NCBI GenBank assembly: GCA_021201135.1
Contig: JAJQGT010000018.1
Location: forward strand, 3,254 to 67,253
Length of the DNA stretch: 64,000 bases
DNA from: Oscillospiraceae bacterium
Lineage (GTDB): Bacteria; Bacillota; Clostridia; Oscillospirales; Ruminococcaceae
Direction of reading: 5' to 3'
The notes beneath the pieces were generated by a model. The model was given only the letters and a program-made list of their open reading frames with translations. It was not told the origin of the DNA and searched no databases. Position 1 is the stretch's first letter; each line of letters starts with the position of its first letter. Both the position numbers and the translations under genes were made by a program. This document shows, piece by piece, positions 16,693 through 26,873 of the stretch.

Positions 16693-17738
16693 ACAAGGGT
16701 CATTGTCACAACCATATCATCTTCAACGCCGTCAACTTTGTGGACTATCATTGCTACAGAAGCAACAAGCGAACATACCAAGAGTTGAGGCAACTTAGTG
16801 ATGATATTTGCAAGGAGCATGGGCTGTCCGTTATTCCTCCGGCACAAAGCAAAGGCATGGAATACAAGGAATATTCCGAAGCTAAGAAAGGCACGAGCTG
16901 GAAGCAAAAGCTCAAGCAGACGATTGACCGACTGGTCATCACTGCAAGAGATTATGATGAGTTTTTGAAGCTCATGCAGGAATCCGGGTATGAAGCTAAA
17001 CCCGGCAAATACATTTCATTTCGGGCTGAGGGACAAGAGCGTTTTACCCGTGCAAAAACCATCGGCAAGAATTACACCGAGGAGCGCATCAGGGAACGCA
17101 TTCAGGGACGTAATCCCAAAAAGCAAAGACAGCTCACGGAACGCAAAGGCATCTCTCTTATTATCGACATTGAGAACAGCATCAAGGCTCAGGAAAGCAA
17201 GGGTTATGAACACTGGGCGAAGATAAATAATCTCAAGGAGGCTGCCAAAACTCTCAACTATCTTACTGAGAATAATCTTCTTCAGTATTCTGACCTTGAA
17301 GCTAAAGCGGATGACATCCATGGTTCTTATGACCGCACCGGCGAGGAGTTGAAAAGAGTTGAAGCGAGGCTCCGTGAAGTTCAACCACTCATCAAGAATA
17401 TCGGAAATTACAGGCAGCTCAAGCCAATCTATGACGACTACCAGAAGTCAAAAAATAAGCCCGACTTCCGGGCAAAGCATGAAGCCGAGCTTGTCATTTT
17501 TGAAGCAGCAAAAAGTTCGCTCCTCGCCACTCAGGGGAGCGAAAAGCTTCCAAGCCTGAAAGCTCTCCACGCCGAAAAGAAGCAGCTTCTTGAAGAACAG
17601 CAGAGGCTGTACGACGAAAGAGCCAAGCTTAAAAAGCAGGTCAAGGAGATTGATACTATCAAGGCAAATGTTGATAGCTATCTGAGTCCGAATGCTTCTC
17701 AGGAAAGGGAGAGTAAGAGGAGTAGCGAGTTGGAATAA
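16653..17738 (+). pseudogene. MobP-type relaxase with in-frame loss of its catalytic N-terminus
   Basis: The frame from ATG 16653 (after AAAGGA) reads MAVTKIKPIQGT and then jumps to VDKGHCHNHIIFNAVNFVDY, the third relaxase motif with its metal-binding histidines. In this Clostridial family about 90 residues normally lie between these, including motif I with the nucleophile tyrosine near residue 20. The join keeps frame and leaves 361 residues instead of about 450. The rest is family-like (KQKLKQTIDRLV, PGKYISFRAEGQERFTR, long coiled C-terminus). Without the tyrosine it should not nick DNA, so the element could not transfer itself. Confidence 0.8.
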
Positions 17739-17748
17739 TATTGCAATG

Positions 17749-17783
17749 AAAAGCACTGATCACATCTTTGGGTCAGTGCTTTT
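17749..17783 (+). terminator. Intrinsic terminator after the relaxase gene
   Basis: AAAAGCACTGA (17749-17759) pairs with TCAGTGCTTTT (17773-17783), followed by more T. It separates the mobilisation genes from the helicase operon. Confidence 0.88.
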
Positions 17784-17831
17784 TTCAGAGAAATCTAAAA
17801 AATTTTGCTCAAATTGAGCTTCGAGGCTCTG

Positions 17832-17887
17832 AAGTCGTGAACATAAAACCTCAAAGACTTGCTTTATTTTCAGCGGTGTTGTATAAT
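17832..17887 (+). promoter_or_regulatory. Promoter of the helicase operon, copy A of a shared module
   Basis: TTGCTT (17859-17864), 17 bases, TATAAT (17882-17887). Upstream of the -35 lies AAGTC, 14 bases, TCAAAG, the same arrangement as at 28730-28785 and, reversed, 37910-37965. In this copy AAGTC and the GACTT beside the -35 also form an inverted repeat. Confidence 0.75.
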
Positions 17888-17942
17888 ATTTGTTGGAACA
17901 TCCTATGCAGATGAAAGTATGAATGTGAAAGGAATGTTTGGA

Positions 17943-20828
17943 ATGTTTGATTTCGGAAATGCAAATGATGCCCAGCGTGAGGCAATCATGACCACAAACG
18001 GGCCCGTGTTGATAACCGCCGGACCAGGTACAGGAAAAACATTTACTCTTGTGGAACGCGCCATCTACCTTATACAGGAATGCGGAGTTAAGCCGGAAGA
18101 AATTCTTATTGCGACTTTTACCGAAAAAGCAGCCAAAGAGCTTGTAACAAGAATTACTAATGAACTTTATGCTAGGAACATTTCTGTGAATGTAAACGAA
18201 ATGTATGTTGGAACATTTCACTCGTTATGCCTTCGTATTATCAAGGAACATCTGGAAGAAACGCATCTTAAGAAGAATTACCGACTTCTTGATTCATTCG
18301 ACCAGCAGTATATGGTCTATCAAAATATCTATAGGTTTAGAAACATAGATGGCTTTTCTAATGTCATTTCAGACAAAGGTGTTTGGCACCAATCATCCGA
18401 GATATGTGGCTATGTAAATCAACTATCTGAAGAACTTGTAGATATAGAGGCGATGAGTGCAGATGATAATCCCAACATAGTTGCTATCGGAGATATGCTT
18501 TCTTTATATCAAAAACTTCTAAGTGATGAGAATCTGATTGATTTTGCTACAATTCAAGTAGAATGCTATAAGCTACTTTTAGAGCATCCTTCCATACTGA
18601 ATGAACTTCAGGAACAGATTCGTTACCTGATGATAGACGAATATCAAGACACTAACTATATCCAAGAGCAAATTGTTTTTCTACTTGGTGGCAAACACAA
18701 CAACATTTGCGTTGTCGGCGATGATGACCAAGGTCTGTATCGCTTCAGAGGGGCTACAATTCGAAATATTTTGGAGTTTCCTTCTAAATTTGAAGGCAGA
18801 GAATGCAAGGTTATTCCATTGGTCATCAACTACCGCTCGAACAGCGATATTGTAGACTTCTATAATAACTGGATGCAAGCAACAGCGGGCAGCGATTTTA
18901 AGTTTTCTTGGGGCAGATTTCGCTATGACAAACAGATTGAACCACACGAGAAATCAACTATTCATAGTCCTACCGTTATTAAAGTGTCAGGCAATGAGGA
19001 TTCAGACGAATGGCATGACAAGATTCTTGGCTTTATAAAGCAACTAAAGGAGTCAGGAAAACTCACTGATTACAATCAAATTGCGTTTCTGTTCAACTCT
19101 GTCAAGCATCAGCGAGCTACAGCATTAGCTGATTTCTTGGAGAAGAATGATATTAGTGTCTACTCTCCCCGCTCTGATATGTTTTTCAAGAGGGATGAAA
19201 TACGGCTGATTATCGGGTGTCTTCTTCTGCTGTTTCCGAACTACGTCTCAAGCCTTCAGAAAGGCGAGCAAAAATATCTACAGCCGGAACACTGTACATA
19301 CTACACCGACTGTATAAAAATGGCGAATGAGTACGTTACAAAGCCCGAAAATAAAGAACTCCTCAAGTTTATAAGGAATCACGGCACTGAACATTTTAGC
19401 TTGCAAGGTACAACTGATTACGCATACTCCGGGCTTGTTTATCAACTGTTTATGTTCAAGCCGTTCAGTGATATACTCGATACAGATATGAGTGTCGGCG
19501 TAGCCAATATCAGACCAACAAGAAATCTTGCTCTGTTCACTCAGATAATCGGGAAATTTGAGTACTTACATAGAATCGACGTTCTTGATGGCACTGTGTA
19601 TAAAGGCAAACGACGTATAGATGCAAACACCGAACTCCTTTTCAGTACATATTTAAGATTACTATATGATGGTGGAATAACTGAGTATGAAGATGATGCC
19701 GAATATGCGCCGAGTGGATGTGTCTCATTCTTGACAATTCACCAGTCTAAAGGCATGGAGTTTCCCATTGTATTTGTGGACTCTCTTGGGAACGTACCGA
19801 GAAAAAGCTATGATGATCTGATGGGCGAAGTCGAAAGAAAATACTTCCACCGTCCTGCTTTTGAGCCATACGATATGATGAAGTATTTCGACTTCTGGCG
19901 TCTCTACTACACGGCATTTTCAAGAGCGCAAGACCTTTTGGTTCTCACCTGCAATGAGAATAACCGTACTCCGAGTAAGTACTTCTCTGAAGTCTATGAT
20001 GATTTGCCGACCACAAGTAGTCCGTCTTTTGACCTTACGGAATTTGATTTCAAGGAAGTCAAGAAGGTAAATCTGAAAAATACATTCTCGTTCACCTCAC
20101 ACATATCGGTTTATGAAACCTGCTCATTACAGTACAAGTTTTATCGGGAATTGGAGTTTATGCCGATTCGTCAGGAGGCTATGATGTTCGGTACTTTGGT
20201 TCACGAGACTATAGAGGATATACACCGTACAGTGCTTAAGGGTGAGGAACAGAAGGTCACCGAAGATAACATCACCAGATGGTTTAACGGCAACTATTTG
20301 TCTCTGGTGAAATCGGAGCATTCATACTTGGCAGAACCACAAAGAATGGCTGCATTAAAACAGGTATTGCGATATGCTGAGAGACAAGCAGACAAATGGG
20401 ATACCATCAAGCAAGCAGAAGTTGATGTCAGCTTGGTTCAGCAGGACTACATCATTGAAGGCAAGATTGACCTTGTGAAAGGCGAAGGCGACACTGTTGA
20501 GCTTGTCGATTTCAAGTCAGAGCGCAAGCCCGACATGGAGAAGGACAAAGTTCGGCTTGAACGTTATCGCCGACAGCTTCAACTTTATGCGTACCTGATT
20601 GAACAGCGCACAGGACAGAGAGTCTCCAAAATGCACGTTTACTATACCGGCGAGGAGAACAGCAATCCTATGGTGACTTTCCCCTACACCAAGAGTGCAA
20701 TCGAGGGAACAGTTGCAGCCTTTGACGACACAGTTCACAAGATACTCCACAAAGAGTACAATCACTGTGCCGATAACCCAAAGACTTGTAAGAGCTGTGA
20801 TTTCAGATACTATTGTCAGAATAAATAG
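17943..20828 (+). CDS. UvrD/AddA-type helicase fused to a PD-(D/E)XK Fe-S nuclease
   Basis: A protein of 961 residues. The helicase part has motif I AGPGTGKT, motif II DEYQDTNYIQ, motif III VVGDDDQGLYRFRGA, motif V TIHQSKGMEFPIVF and motif VI YTAFSRAQDLL. The last 250 residues are a RecB-type nuclease: Cys in YETCSLQYKFY, His/Glu in VHETIEDIHR, Asp and Glu/Lys in EGKIDLV and VELVDFKSER, and three late cysteines (KTCKSCDFRYYC) for a 4Fe-4S cluster as in AddB or Cas4. The ATG at 17943 (MFDFGNAND) follows AAAGGA at nine bases; earlier in-frame ATGs lack a site. It heads a six-gene operon with methyltransferase and Res genes, so a DNA-degrading defence role is inferred. Confidence 0.9.
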   Translation: MFDFGNANDAQREAIMTTNGPVLITAGPGTGKTFTLVERAIYLIQECGVKPEEILIATFTEKAAKELVTRITNELYARNISVNVNEMYVGTFHSLCLRIIKEHLEETHLKKNYRLLDSFDQQYMVYQNIYRFRNIDGFSNVISDKGVWHQSSEICGYVNQLSEELVDIEAMSADDNPNIVAIGDMLSLYQKLLSDENLIDFATIQVECYKLLLEHPSILNELQEQIRYLMIDEYQDTNYIQEQIVFLLGGKHNNICVVGDDDQGLYRFRGATIRNILEFPSKFEGRECKVIPLVINYRSNSDIVDFYNNWMQATAGSDFKFSWGRFRYDKQIEPHEKSTIHSPTVIKVSGNEDSDEWHDKILGFIKQLKESGKLTDYNQIAFLFNSVKHQRATALADFLEKNDISVYSPRSDMFFKRDEIRLIIGCLLLLFPNYVSSLQKGEQKYLQPEHCTYYTDCIKMANEYVTKPENKELLKFIRNHGTEHFSLQGTTDYAYSGLVYQLFMFKPFSDILDTDMSVGVANIRPTRNLALFTQIIGKFEYLHRIDVLDGTVYKGKRRIDANTELLFSTYLRLLYDGGITEYEDDAEYAPSGCVSFLTIHQSKGMEFPIVFVDSLGNVPRKSYDDLMGEVERKYFHRPAFEPYDMMKYFDFWRLYYTAFSRAQDLLVLTCNENNRTPSKYFSEVYDDLPTTSSPSFDLTEFDFKEVKKVNLKNTFSFTSHISVYETCSLQYKFYRELEFMPIRQEAMMFGTLVHETIEDIHRTVLKGEEQKVTEDNITRWFNGNYLSLVKSEHSYLAEPQRMAALKQVLRYAERQADKWDTIKQAEVDVSLVQQDYIIEGKIDLVKGEGDTVELVDFKSERKPDMEKDKVRLERYRRQLQLYAYLIEQRTGQRVSKMHVYYTGEENSNPMVTFPYTKSAIEGTVAAFDDTVHKILHKEYNHCADNPKTCKSCDFRYYCQNK

Positions 20829-20846
20829 AAGTTTGGAGGGAAACAA

Positions 20847-21578
20847 ATGACGGAGCATTATGTCGAAAGAGAAGGCATCATATATGTTATTCCGGATGAT
20901 AAGCTTTACAAAAAATACGACAATGACGAAGCCTACATCGACATTCATGGAAGCTTGAGAGACAGTAAGTCACATAAGTATTTGAAGCGACTTGATTTTT
21001 TCGCAAACAATCCTCCCGAAGCACAAACCGAACCACTTCCACCTTACAGGAGTATAGGATCTCAGGTAAAAGATGATGTGCGTGATTTTATGGTCGAGGG
21101 TGCTAATATTTTTATTGACTGGGGTGTTGACAAATTCCTTAATGATGTATTCATCCCGAAGATTAAAGAAGTCAGATATGCCTTGACAAACAAGGACATA
21201 AAGGCTCTTTCAATCGTGAAAAATAGCAATCCTGTTATCGAGGATTCACTGACAAAGATGACTGCAGAGGAAATTGAGGCAGAAGAGCGAAGTGCTGTAT
21301 ATCATTGGCTTGCAATGCTCAAGAGTTTAAAGAAGATTAAAAATGCCGGTGTAATCGACATGAGCGAAACATTGGAAAAGCTCACTGATCCGGTTATGCT
21401 ACAAAAAGTCAACAGCTACTTCGATAAGAATCCGGAGTTGCTTGAGACAGAAGAGTGCGTAACTTCTCTGAGTCTTCTCGGAAGGGATTTGTATCAAGAA
21501 GAGCAGTTTGTGCCGATTCAGGCAGAAGAAATCGAAGCTATTGCGATAGCTATGTCAGACATAATAAGAAATGAGTGA
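20847..21578 (+). CDS. Unknown protein of the helicase-methyltransferase operon
   Basis: A 243-residue protein I do not recognise. It starts well after a GGAGG site and its end overlaps the next gene by 8 bp. The middle has a possible amphipathic or short hydrophobic segment (DFMVEGANIFIDWGVDKFL) and the C-terminal half is mainly helical and acidic (AEEIEAEERSAV, then EIEAIAIAMSDII). No catalytic motif is evident. Its tight placement between the helicase and the HEPN-motif gene suggests that it works with them, perhaps as a structural or adaptor subunit. Confidence 0.8.
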   Translation: MTEHYVEREGIIYVIPDDKLYKKYDNDEAYIDIHGSLRDSKSHKYLKRLDFFANNPPEAQTEPLPPYRSIGSQVKDDVRDFMVEGANIFIDWGVDKFLNDVFIPKIKEVRYALTNKDIKALSIVKNSNPVIEDSLTKMTAEEIEAEERSAVYHWLAMLKSLKKIKNAGVIDMSETLEKLTDPVMLQKVNSYFDKNPELLETEECVTSLSLLGRDLYQEEQFVPIQAEEIEAIAIAMSDIIRNE

Positions 21579-22454
21579 TACTATGGCTGAAAGTCGTTAT
21601 AACATAGGTAATTTAGAACTTGAAGAGATACGTCCCTTGCTTTGGGAGGCTATGAAATCTATGTGGAAAGGAAGTTCCCTAAAAGAAAAGACGTATATGG
21701 CAACAGACGACGATATTTGTTTGTCGGTAATTCTGCTTGCGATTGGTAAGAAACTTGTTGAAGATCCGTTTAAGAATTCAAACTCACATAGTAATCTTCC
21801 TGACCAAAAAAGCAAAGAAAAGATTATGGGCATAGTCTGGGAGTACGTCAACCAAGGTATTCTATATCTCCATGACCCAAGTCATAATATTTATAATATC
21901 ACCGAATATGGGCTTCAGGTTCTCAAGGCAGAAAAGCCGATTCCGCATGACCCGGAAGGCTATCTGGCTCACCTGAAAAGAGAAATACCGGACATAGACG
22001 GTGTTATTCTCACTTACATGACAGAAGCTATTACAACCTACAATCACAGATTATATCTTTCAGCCACAACTGCCATCGGATGTGCGTCTGAGAAGGCTAT
22101 TCTACTGTTGATAGAAGCTTATCGAGGGTTCACTCCATCTGAAAAAGAAAAGACAAAGTTTTCGGATATGTCCAACAAGACTGTAAAGAGGCAGTTTGAG
22201 GAATTTCAAAAAAAAGCTTTAAGGGTGTTAAAGGCAACATAAAAGATAAAGACTTGAATGACGGGGTGGATGGGATTTTAGACGGTGTTTACGACACACT
22301 CAGACTGAATCGAAATGCAACCGGTCATCCAACCGGTAAAACTATGGAAAGAGAAGATGTCTTCGCATCTCTCCAAGTATTCATTACCTATTGCAAACGA
22401 ATCTACGGGCTGATTCACTATTTTGAAGCAAACCCCAACACATCAGATACATAA
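21571..22454 (+). CDS. HEPN-motif protein split by a -1 frameshift at an A8 run
   Basis: The first frame (21571-22242) gives 223 residues, with GCASEKAILLLIEAYRG in its helical second half, and ends at TAA soon after a run of eight A (22208-22215). Reading back by one base on the tandem AAA AAA codons continues as SFKGVKGNIKDKDLNDG and on to 22454 with LNRNATGHPTG and LQVFITYCKRIYGLI. RNATGH fits the Rx4H motif of HEPN RNases, and the joined protein of about 294 residues would be complete only after the shift. A 6-bp hairpin CTTTAA/TTAAAG follows the run. This may be programmed slippage, phase variation, a mutation or a sequencing error. Confidence 0.72.
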
Positions 22455-22472
22455 AACGGAGGCAAACATACT

Positions 22473-24242
22473 ATGGAAAATGAACAGCTTACTTTTGAAT
22501 TTGAAAAACGTCCGACAATCAAAGGCTTCCCCGAACTGAGATGGACAGGCAAGCGTCCCTATGAGTCCACTCAGTACTACCCTGCCCAACTCCGTGAACG
22601 TTACGGTGAGGAGCAGGATGGTTGGATTAACAAGATATACTGGGGCGACAATCTCCAAGTCATGAGCCACCTCCTGAAAGACTACCGTGGCAAAATAGAC
22701 CTCATCTACATAGACCCTCCGTTTGATAGCAAAGCTGACTATAAGAAAACCATCGAAGTCAAAGGCGTTGGCAAAGCTGAAAGCGACATTTCCTCTTTTG
22801 AAGAAAAACAATATGGAGACATTTGGACAAATGATGAGTATCTCCAGTTTATGTATGAAAGGCTGATTGTTCTTCGAGAGTTGCTTTCTGATACAGGATG
22901 CATTTATCTGCATTGTGATTGGCATAAATCACATCATTTGAGAATGCTTATGGATGAGGTGTTTGGTGCTGATCGTTTTGTAAATGAGGTCATATGGCAC
23001 TATTCAGGAGCTGGGACGCCTAAAGGATGCTGGGCAAAACGTCATGATAATATTTGGGTGTATTCTAAGACATCCGAATATTGTTTTAATGCCGATGCCG
23101 TGAGAACTGAATATTCTGCAACAACCGTTGAAAGGTTTAGTCATGCTATTAATAATGTTCGAAATGGTGTGAATTTCGGTGCGCAATCTCTTAACCCGTT
23201 GGGAAAATATCCAGAGGATGTATTGGATATTTCAATTGAGGCACCTTCAGCAAGCATACGAACAGGATATCCGACACAAAAACCAGAGGCTCTTATCGAA
23301 AAAATAATTAAGGCCTCTTCTAATCCAGGGGATATCGTTTTCGACTGCTTCATGGGCAGCGGAACTACTCAGGCGGTTGCTATGAAGCTGGGGAGGAGAT
23401 TTATTGGGGCTGACATTAATCTTGGGGCGATTCAGACTACTACGAAGAGATTGTTGAACGTGGCGAAGTCGTTGGAGACGGAGGAAGAAGCTCAGCTTTC
23501 GCTTACTGATGACGGTGAGGATGAGGCTCAGGATGATGTCAAGTACACTGGCTTTGAGGTCTATAACGTCAATAACTATGACTTCTTCAGAAACCCTGTC
23601 CAAGCCCGTGACTTGATTATTCAGGCACTCGAAATCCAGCCGTTCCCGCAGAGTAATGTCTGGGATGGTGAACTTGACGGCAGGATGGTAAAAATCATGC
23701 CGGTCAATCGTATTGCCACAAAGGCAGACCTGGAGGAACTCAAGGCTAATTTGCCGTATAAGACCTATGAGAGACGCAAAGAAGAGTATCCGGGACAGCC
23801 GGTCGAGAAAATCACTATTGTCTGCATGGGACATGAGCCGGACTTGAAGGCATCTCTTGAGCAGGAGCTTTCCGACTATAAGCTTGATATTGAAATCGTG
23901 GATATTCTCCGTGATAAGACCGACCTTCAGCTCAAGCGTGAAGCGGAGGCAGAGATTGTCCGTGAAGGCAGTAAGCTTGTTATCCGCTCGTTCTATCCGA
24001 TGAACCTTATGCAGAAGCTCTCACTTCAGAAGGATTATTATGTGGAAGACTGGCGGCAACTCGTGGAGTCCATCATGATTGACTGGAACTATGACGGAGT
24101 TGTTATGCAACCGGCAGTCACCGATATTCCCGATAAGAAGGACATGGTTTCCGGCGTCTATGATATTCCCGAAGATGCAGGAACAATCAAGGTCAAGATT
24201 ACAGACCTGCTCTCGGAATCTCTTGAAATGGAGGTTGAGTAA
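22473..24242 (+). CDS. Beta-class DNA adenine methyltransferase, type III Mod-like
   Basis: A 589-residue protein. Motif IV LIYIDPPFDSKADY (around residue 75) comes before motif I DIVFDCFMGSGTTQAVAMKL (around residue 285), the order of beta-class N6-adenine or N4-cytosine enzymes; DPPF favours adenine. The region between is the target-recognition part. A C-terminal extension of about 240 residues (from YTGFEVYNVNNYDFF) resembles that of Mod subunits that pair with Res. The Res-like gene begins 6 bp after its stop. It should mark host DNA for the system. Confidence 0.92.
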   Translation: MENEQLTFEFEKRPTIKGFPELRWTGKRPYESTQYYPAQLRERYGEEQDGWINKIYWGDNLQVMSHLLKDYRGKIDLIYIDPPFDSKADYKKTIEVKGVGKAESDISSFEEKQYGDIWTNDEYLQFMYERLIVLRELLSDTGCIYLHCDWHKSHHLRMLMDEVFGADRFVNEVIWHYSGAGTPKGCWAKRHDNIWVYSKTSEYCFNADAVRTEYSATTVERFSHAINNVRNGVNFGAQSLNPLGKYPEDVLDISIEAPSASIRTGYPTQKPEALIEKIIKASSNPGDIVFDCFMGSGTTQAVAMKLGRRFIGADINLGAIQTTTKRLLNVAKSLETEEEAQLSLTDDGEDEAQDDVKYTGFEVYNVNNYDFFRNPVQARDLIIQALEIQPFPQSNVWDGELDGRMVKIMPVNRIATKADLEELKANLPYKTYERRKEEYPGQPVEKITIVCMGHEPDLKASLEQELSDYKLDIEIVDILRDKTDLQLKREAEAEIVREGSKLVIRSFYPMNLMQKLSLQKDYYVEDWRQLVESIMIDWNYDGVVMQPAVTDIPDKKDMVSGVYDIPEDAGTIKVKITDLLSESLEMEVE

Positions 24243-24248
24243 AAATCC

Positions 24249-26852
24249 ATGGCTAAGAAACAGACTACAGCATTTGTAGAGGATTTTGCGTTCTATCAGC
24301 AGCTCTGCTATTACTATACCGAAAATAGAAAGAGAATTCGCTCAAGGTATAACGACCTCACAAAGAAATTCCTCGCCTATAACGACCCAAACGAGAATCC
24401 GGATGCCTTCCTTCGTGAGCCTCAGTTTGAGGCTTTAGAGATGTATGTCTTCATAAAGGAATTCATGGACAACGCCCATATGTATGAGATCTTCGATGAT
24501 TGGAGAAAGCGTCAGAGTAAATTCTCTGATTTCTCATACTACACCATTCACAAAGATGGACAAGAAACAATGATGGATTTAGGTGATGAACAGAATAGTG
24601 CCATCTTCAAGCAAATGAAAAAGTACAAAGAAGAATATCCGAACTACATTTATGCGCTTACGATGGGACTCGGAAAGACCATCCTCATGGCAACCTGTAT
24701 CTTCTATGAGTTCCTCCTTGCCAAGAAGTATCCAAAAGATAAACGCTACTGCCATAATGCTCTGGTGTTTGCCCCGGATAAAACCGTTCTGGAATCACTT
24801 CGTGAGATTATGACATTCGACAAGACCAAGGTAGTTCCGCCGGAATATGCCCGTGTCCTGGATGCCAATATCAAGTTCCACTTTCTTGAAGAGAGCGGCA
24901 TCACTTTACACACGATTGATGGCTCAGATTTCAACATAGTAATCTCCAACAACCAGAAGATAATCGTGAAGAAAAAACGTAAGGATTCAGGACCGACTGA
25001 AGCTCTCTTTGGTGCAGGTTCCCTCCTTGAGGATGTTTATGGAAAGACCGATGATGATGCCTGGGATGATACCTCTTTGACGGAGAACCAGCGGTTTAAG
25101 AAATTATGTCGTTTGCCACAGCTTGGCGTCTACGTTGATGAGGCTCACCATCTCTTCGGCTCCAATCTCGAAAAAGAACTGCGTTCCGATAAGACTGAGA
25201 AAACCACTCTGCGAAATACTATCAACCTGCTTGCGGCAAATACTAAGATTGTTGCGTGCTACAACTACACCGGAACTCCTTATGTCAACAATCAGGTATT
25301 GCCTGAAGTGGTGTATGCCTATGGCTTGAAAGAATCGATCGCAAAGGGCTATCTGAAAGATGCCAATCCAATCGGCTATGAAAATGTAAAAAATGAGGAA
25401 TTCCTCCGTTCGGCAATAACAACATTCTGGAATCGTTACGGCGGAAAGACCTACGAAGGGCTTGCACCGAAACTTGCTATATTCGCATCCGGCGTTAAGG
25501 AAGCCACTGACGTGGTGCACCCTGCTGTTGAAAGAATCCTCAGCGAACTCGACATACCGATCTCTACTATCCTTGTGAACACCGGTGATCCAACCGTAAC
25601 CAAAGATGAAGACATCAGAAACTTCAATAATCTCGATGTCGTTGGAACTGAAGGAAGCAAAAAGCAGTTTATTATCCTTGTCGAAAAAGGTCGTGAAGGC
25701 TGGAACTGCCGCTCACTCCTCGGAATTGCCCTGTTCCGAAGTCCTAAGTCAAAGATATTTGTTCTTCAGGCTACCATGAGATGCCTCCGTAAGCTCACAG
25801 ATGAACAACTTACTGCATCTATTTTCCTCTCCAAAGAGAATTACGACATCTTGAACGATGAATTGGAAAAGAACTATAATATGACGATTTCTGACCTCGG
25901 TAAATCGTCAACAAAGCCCAAAGACAAGTATAAGGTTCGCGTACTTCCTCCTCCACGCACAATTCGTATGAAGAGACTATGGCATGAGTATTCGCTCATT
26001 GAGAAAGAATACTCAGCACCTGTTAATTTCGAGTTATCATCCTTGGATGAATCAAAATATGAAGCGAAAATGTACGAAAAAGGAAGTTTGCGGATAGATT
26101 TCTCCGAGAAGGAAACCAATATAGATGCTATGAAGGAACAGACTAAGTATAGCGAATTTTCGCTTGTCAGTGAAATTTCACGCTATATGAATATCTCCTG
26201 CATCACTATTGAAAAGATTCTCCGTGAGTCGGTTGATGGCGGCAATGCCATTGTCGCAGCAGTAAACCGCCACAATGAAATTCTCGACGATGTTATCATT
26301 CCAAAGATATTCTACACACTCTACGAAGTTCAAAGCACGAAGCGTAGCGAAGATGTAGATTTGGTTCTCCTGCGTGAGCCTAAAGATGCAGGATACTACA
26401 CGTTTTCAGCATCAGAAGACTTGGTTATCACAAAGGAACACAATAGCTTTAAACCTGCTGAAATTGCAAAGAGCTTCCACGCAGATACATACTGCTTCGA
26501 TTCTAAGCCAGAGAAAGAGTGCTTTTTACAGTACATTACGAGCGACAAAGTCAAAGAAGTCTATTTCACCGGAATGTTTACTTCAAATCAAGGTGACTTG
26601 TCTGTTCAGTATTTTGACCCAGAGTCAAAACGCATACGCAATTATTACCCTGACTTTCTTGCTCGAATGGATGACGGCTCATATCAACTTATCGAAGTAA
26701 AAGGCGATAACATGATAGATGATGCAGTCGTTCTGGCAAAGAAAGAAGCTGCCGAGGAAATGGCTACAGCAAGCAATATCAGCTATCTGATGTATGCAGG
26801 AAGCACGCTCATGAAGTCAAATGTCCTTGAGGCGGGAGACTTACTGAACTGA
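24249..26852 (+). CDS. Type III restriction Res-like helicase with C-terminal nuclease
   Basis: An 867-residue superfamily 2 helicase-nuclease. Walker A is ALTMGLGKTILMAT (about residue 138), motif II is VYVDEAHHLF, motif V has VEKGREGWNCRSLL and motif VI is VLQATMRCLRKL. The C-terminus holds NYYPDFLARMDDGSYQLIEV followed by KGDN, a PD-(D/E)XK endonuclease site with the acidic pair and lysine. It is placed directly after the methyltransferase and should form the cutting complex with it. All motifs are intact. Confidence 0.92.
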   Translation: MAKKQTTAFVEDFAFYQQLCYYYTENRKRIRSRYNDLTKKFLAYNDPNENPDAFLREPQFEALEMYVFIKEFMDNAHMYEIFDDWRKRQSKFSDFSYYTIHKDGQETMMDLGDEQNSAIFKQMKKYKEEYPNYIYALTMGLGKTILMATCIFYEFLLAKKYPKDKRYCHNALVFAPDKTVLESLREIMTFDKTKVVPPEYARVLDANIKFHFLEESGITLHTIDGSDFNIVISNNQKIIVKKKRKDSGPTEALFGAGSLLEDVYGKTDDDAWDDTSLTENQRFKKLCRLPQLGVYVDEAHHLFGSNLEKELRSDKTEKTTLRNTINLLAANTKIVACYNYTGTPYVNNQVLPEVVYAYGLKESIAKGYLKDANPIGYENVKNEEFLRSAITTFWNRYGGKTYEGLAPKLAIFASGVKEATDVVHPAVERILSELDIPISTILVNTGDPTVTKDEDIRNFNNLDVVGTEGSKKQFIILVEKGREGWNCRSLLGIALFRSPKSKIFVLQATMRCLRKLTDEQLTASIFLSKENYDILNDELEKNYNMTISDLGKSSTKPKDKYKVRVLPPPRTIRMKRLWHEYSLIEKEYSAPVNFELSSLDESKYEAKMYEKGSLRIDFSEKETNIDAMKEQTKYSEFSLVSEISRYMNISCITIEKILRESVDGGNAIVAAVNRHNEILDDVIIPKIFYTLYEVQSTKRSEDVDLVLLREPKDAGYYTFSASEDLVITKEHNSFKPAEIAKSFHADTYCFDSKPEKECFLQYITSDKVKEVYFTGMFTSNQGDLSVQYFDPESKRIRNYYPDFLARMDDGSYQLIEVKGDNMIDDAVVLAKKEAAEEMATASNISYLMYAGSTLMKSNVLEAGDLLN

Positions 26853-26873
26853 GAATTTCAAAAGGAGAAAATC

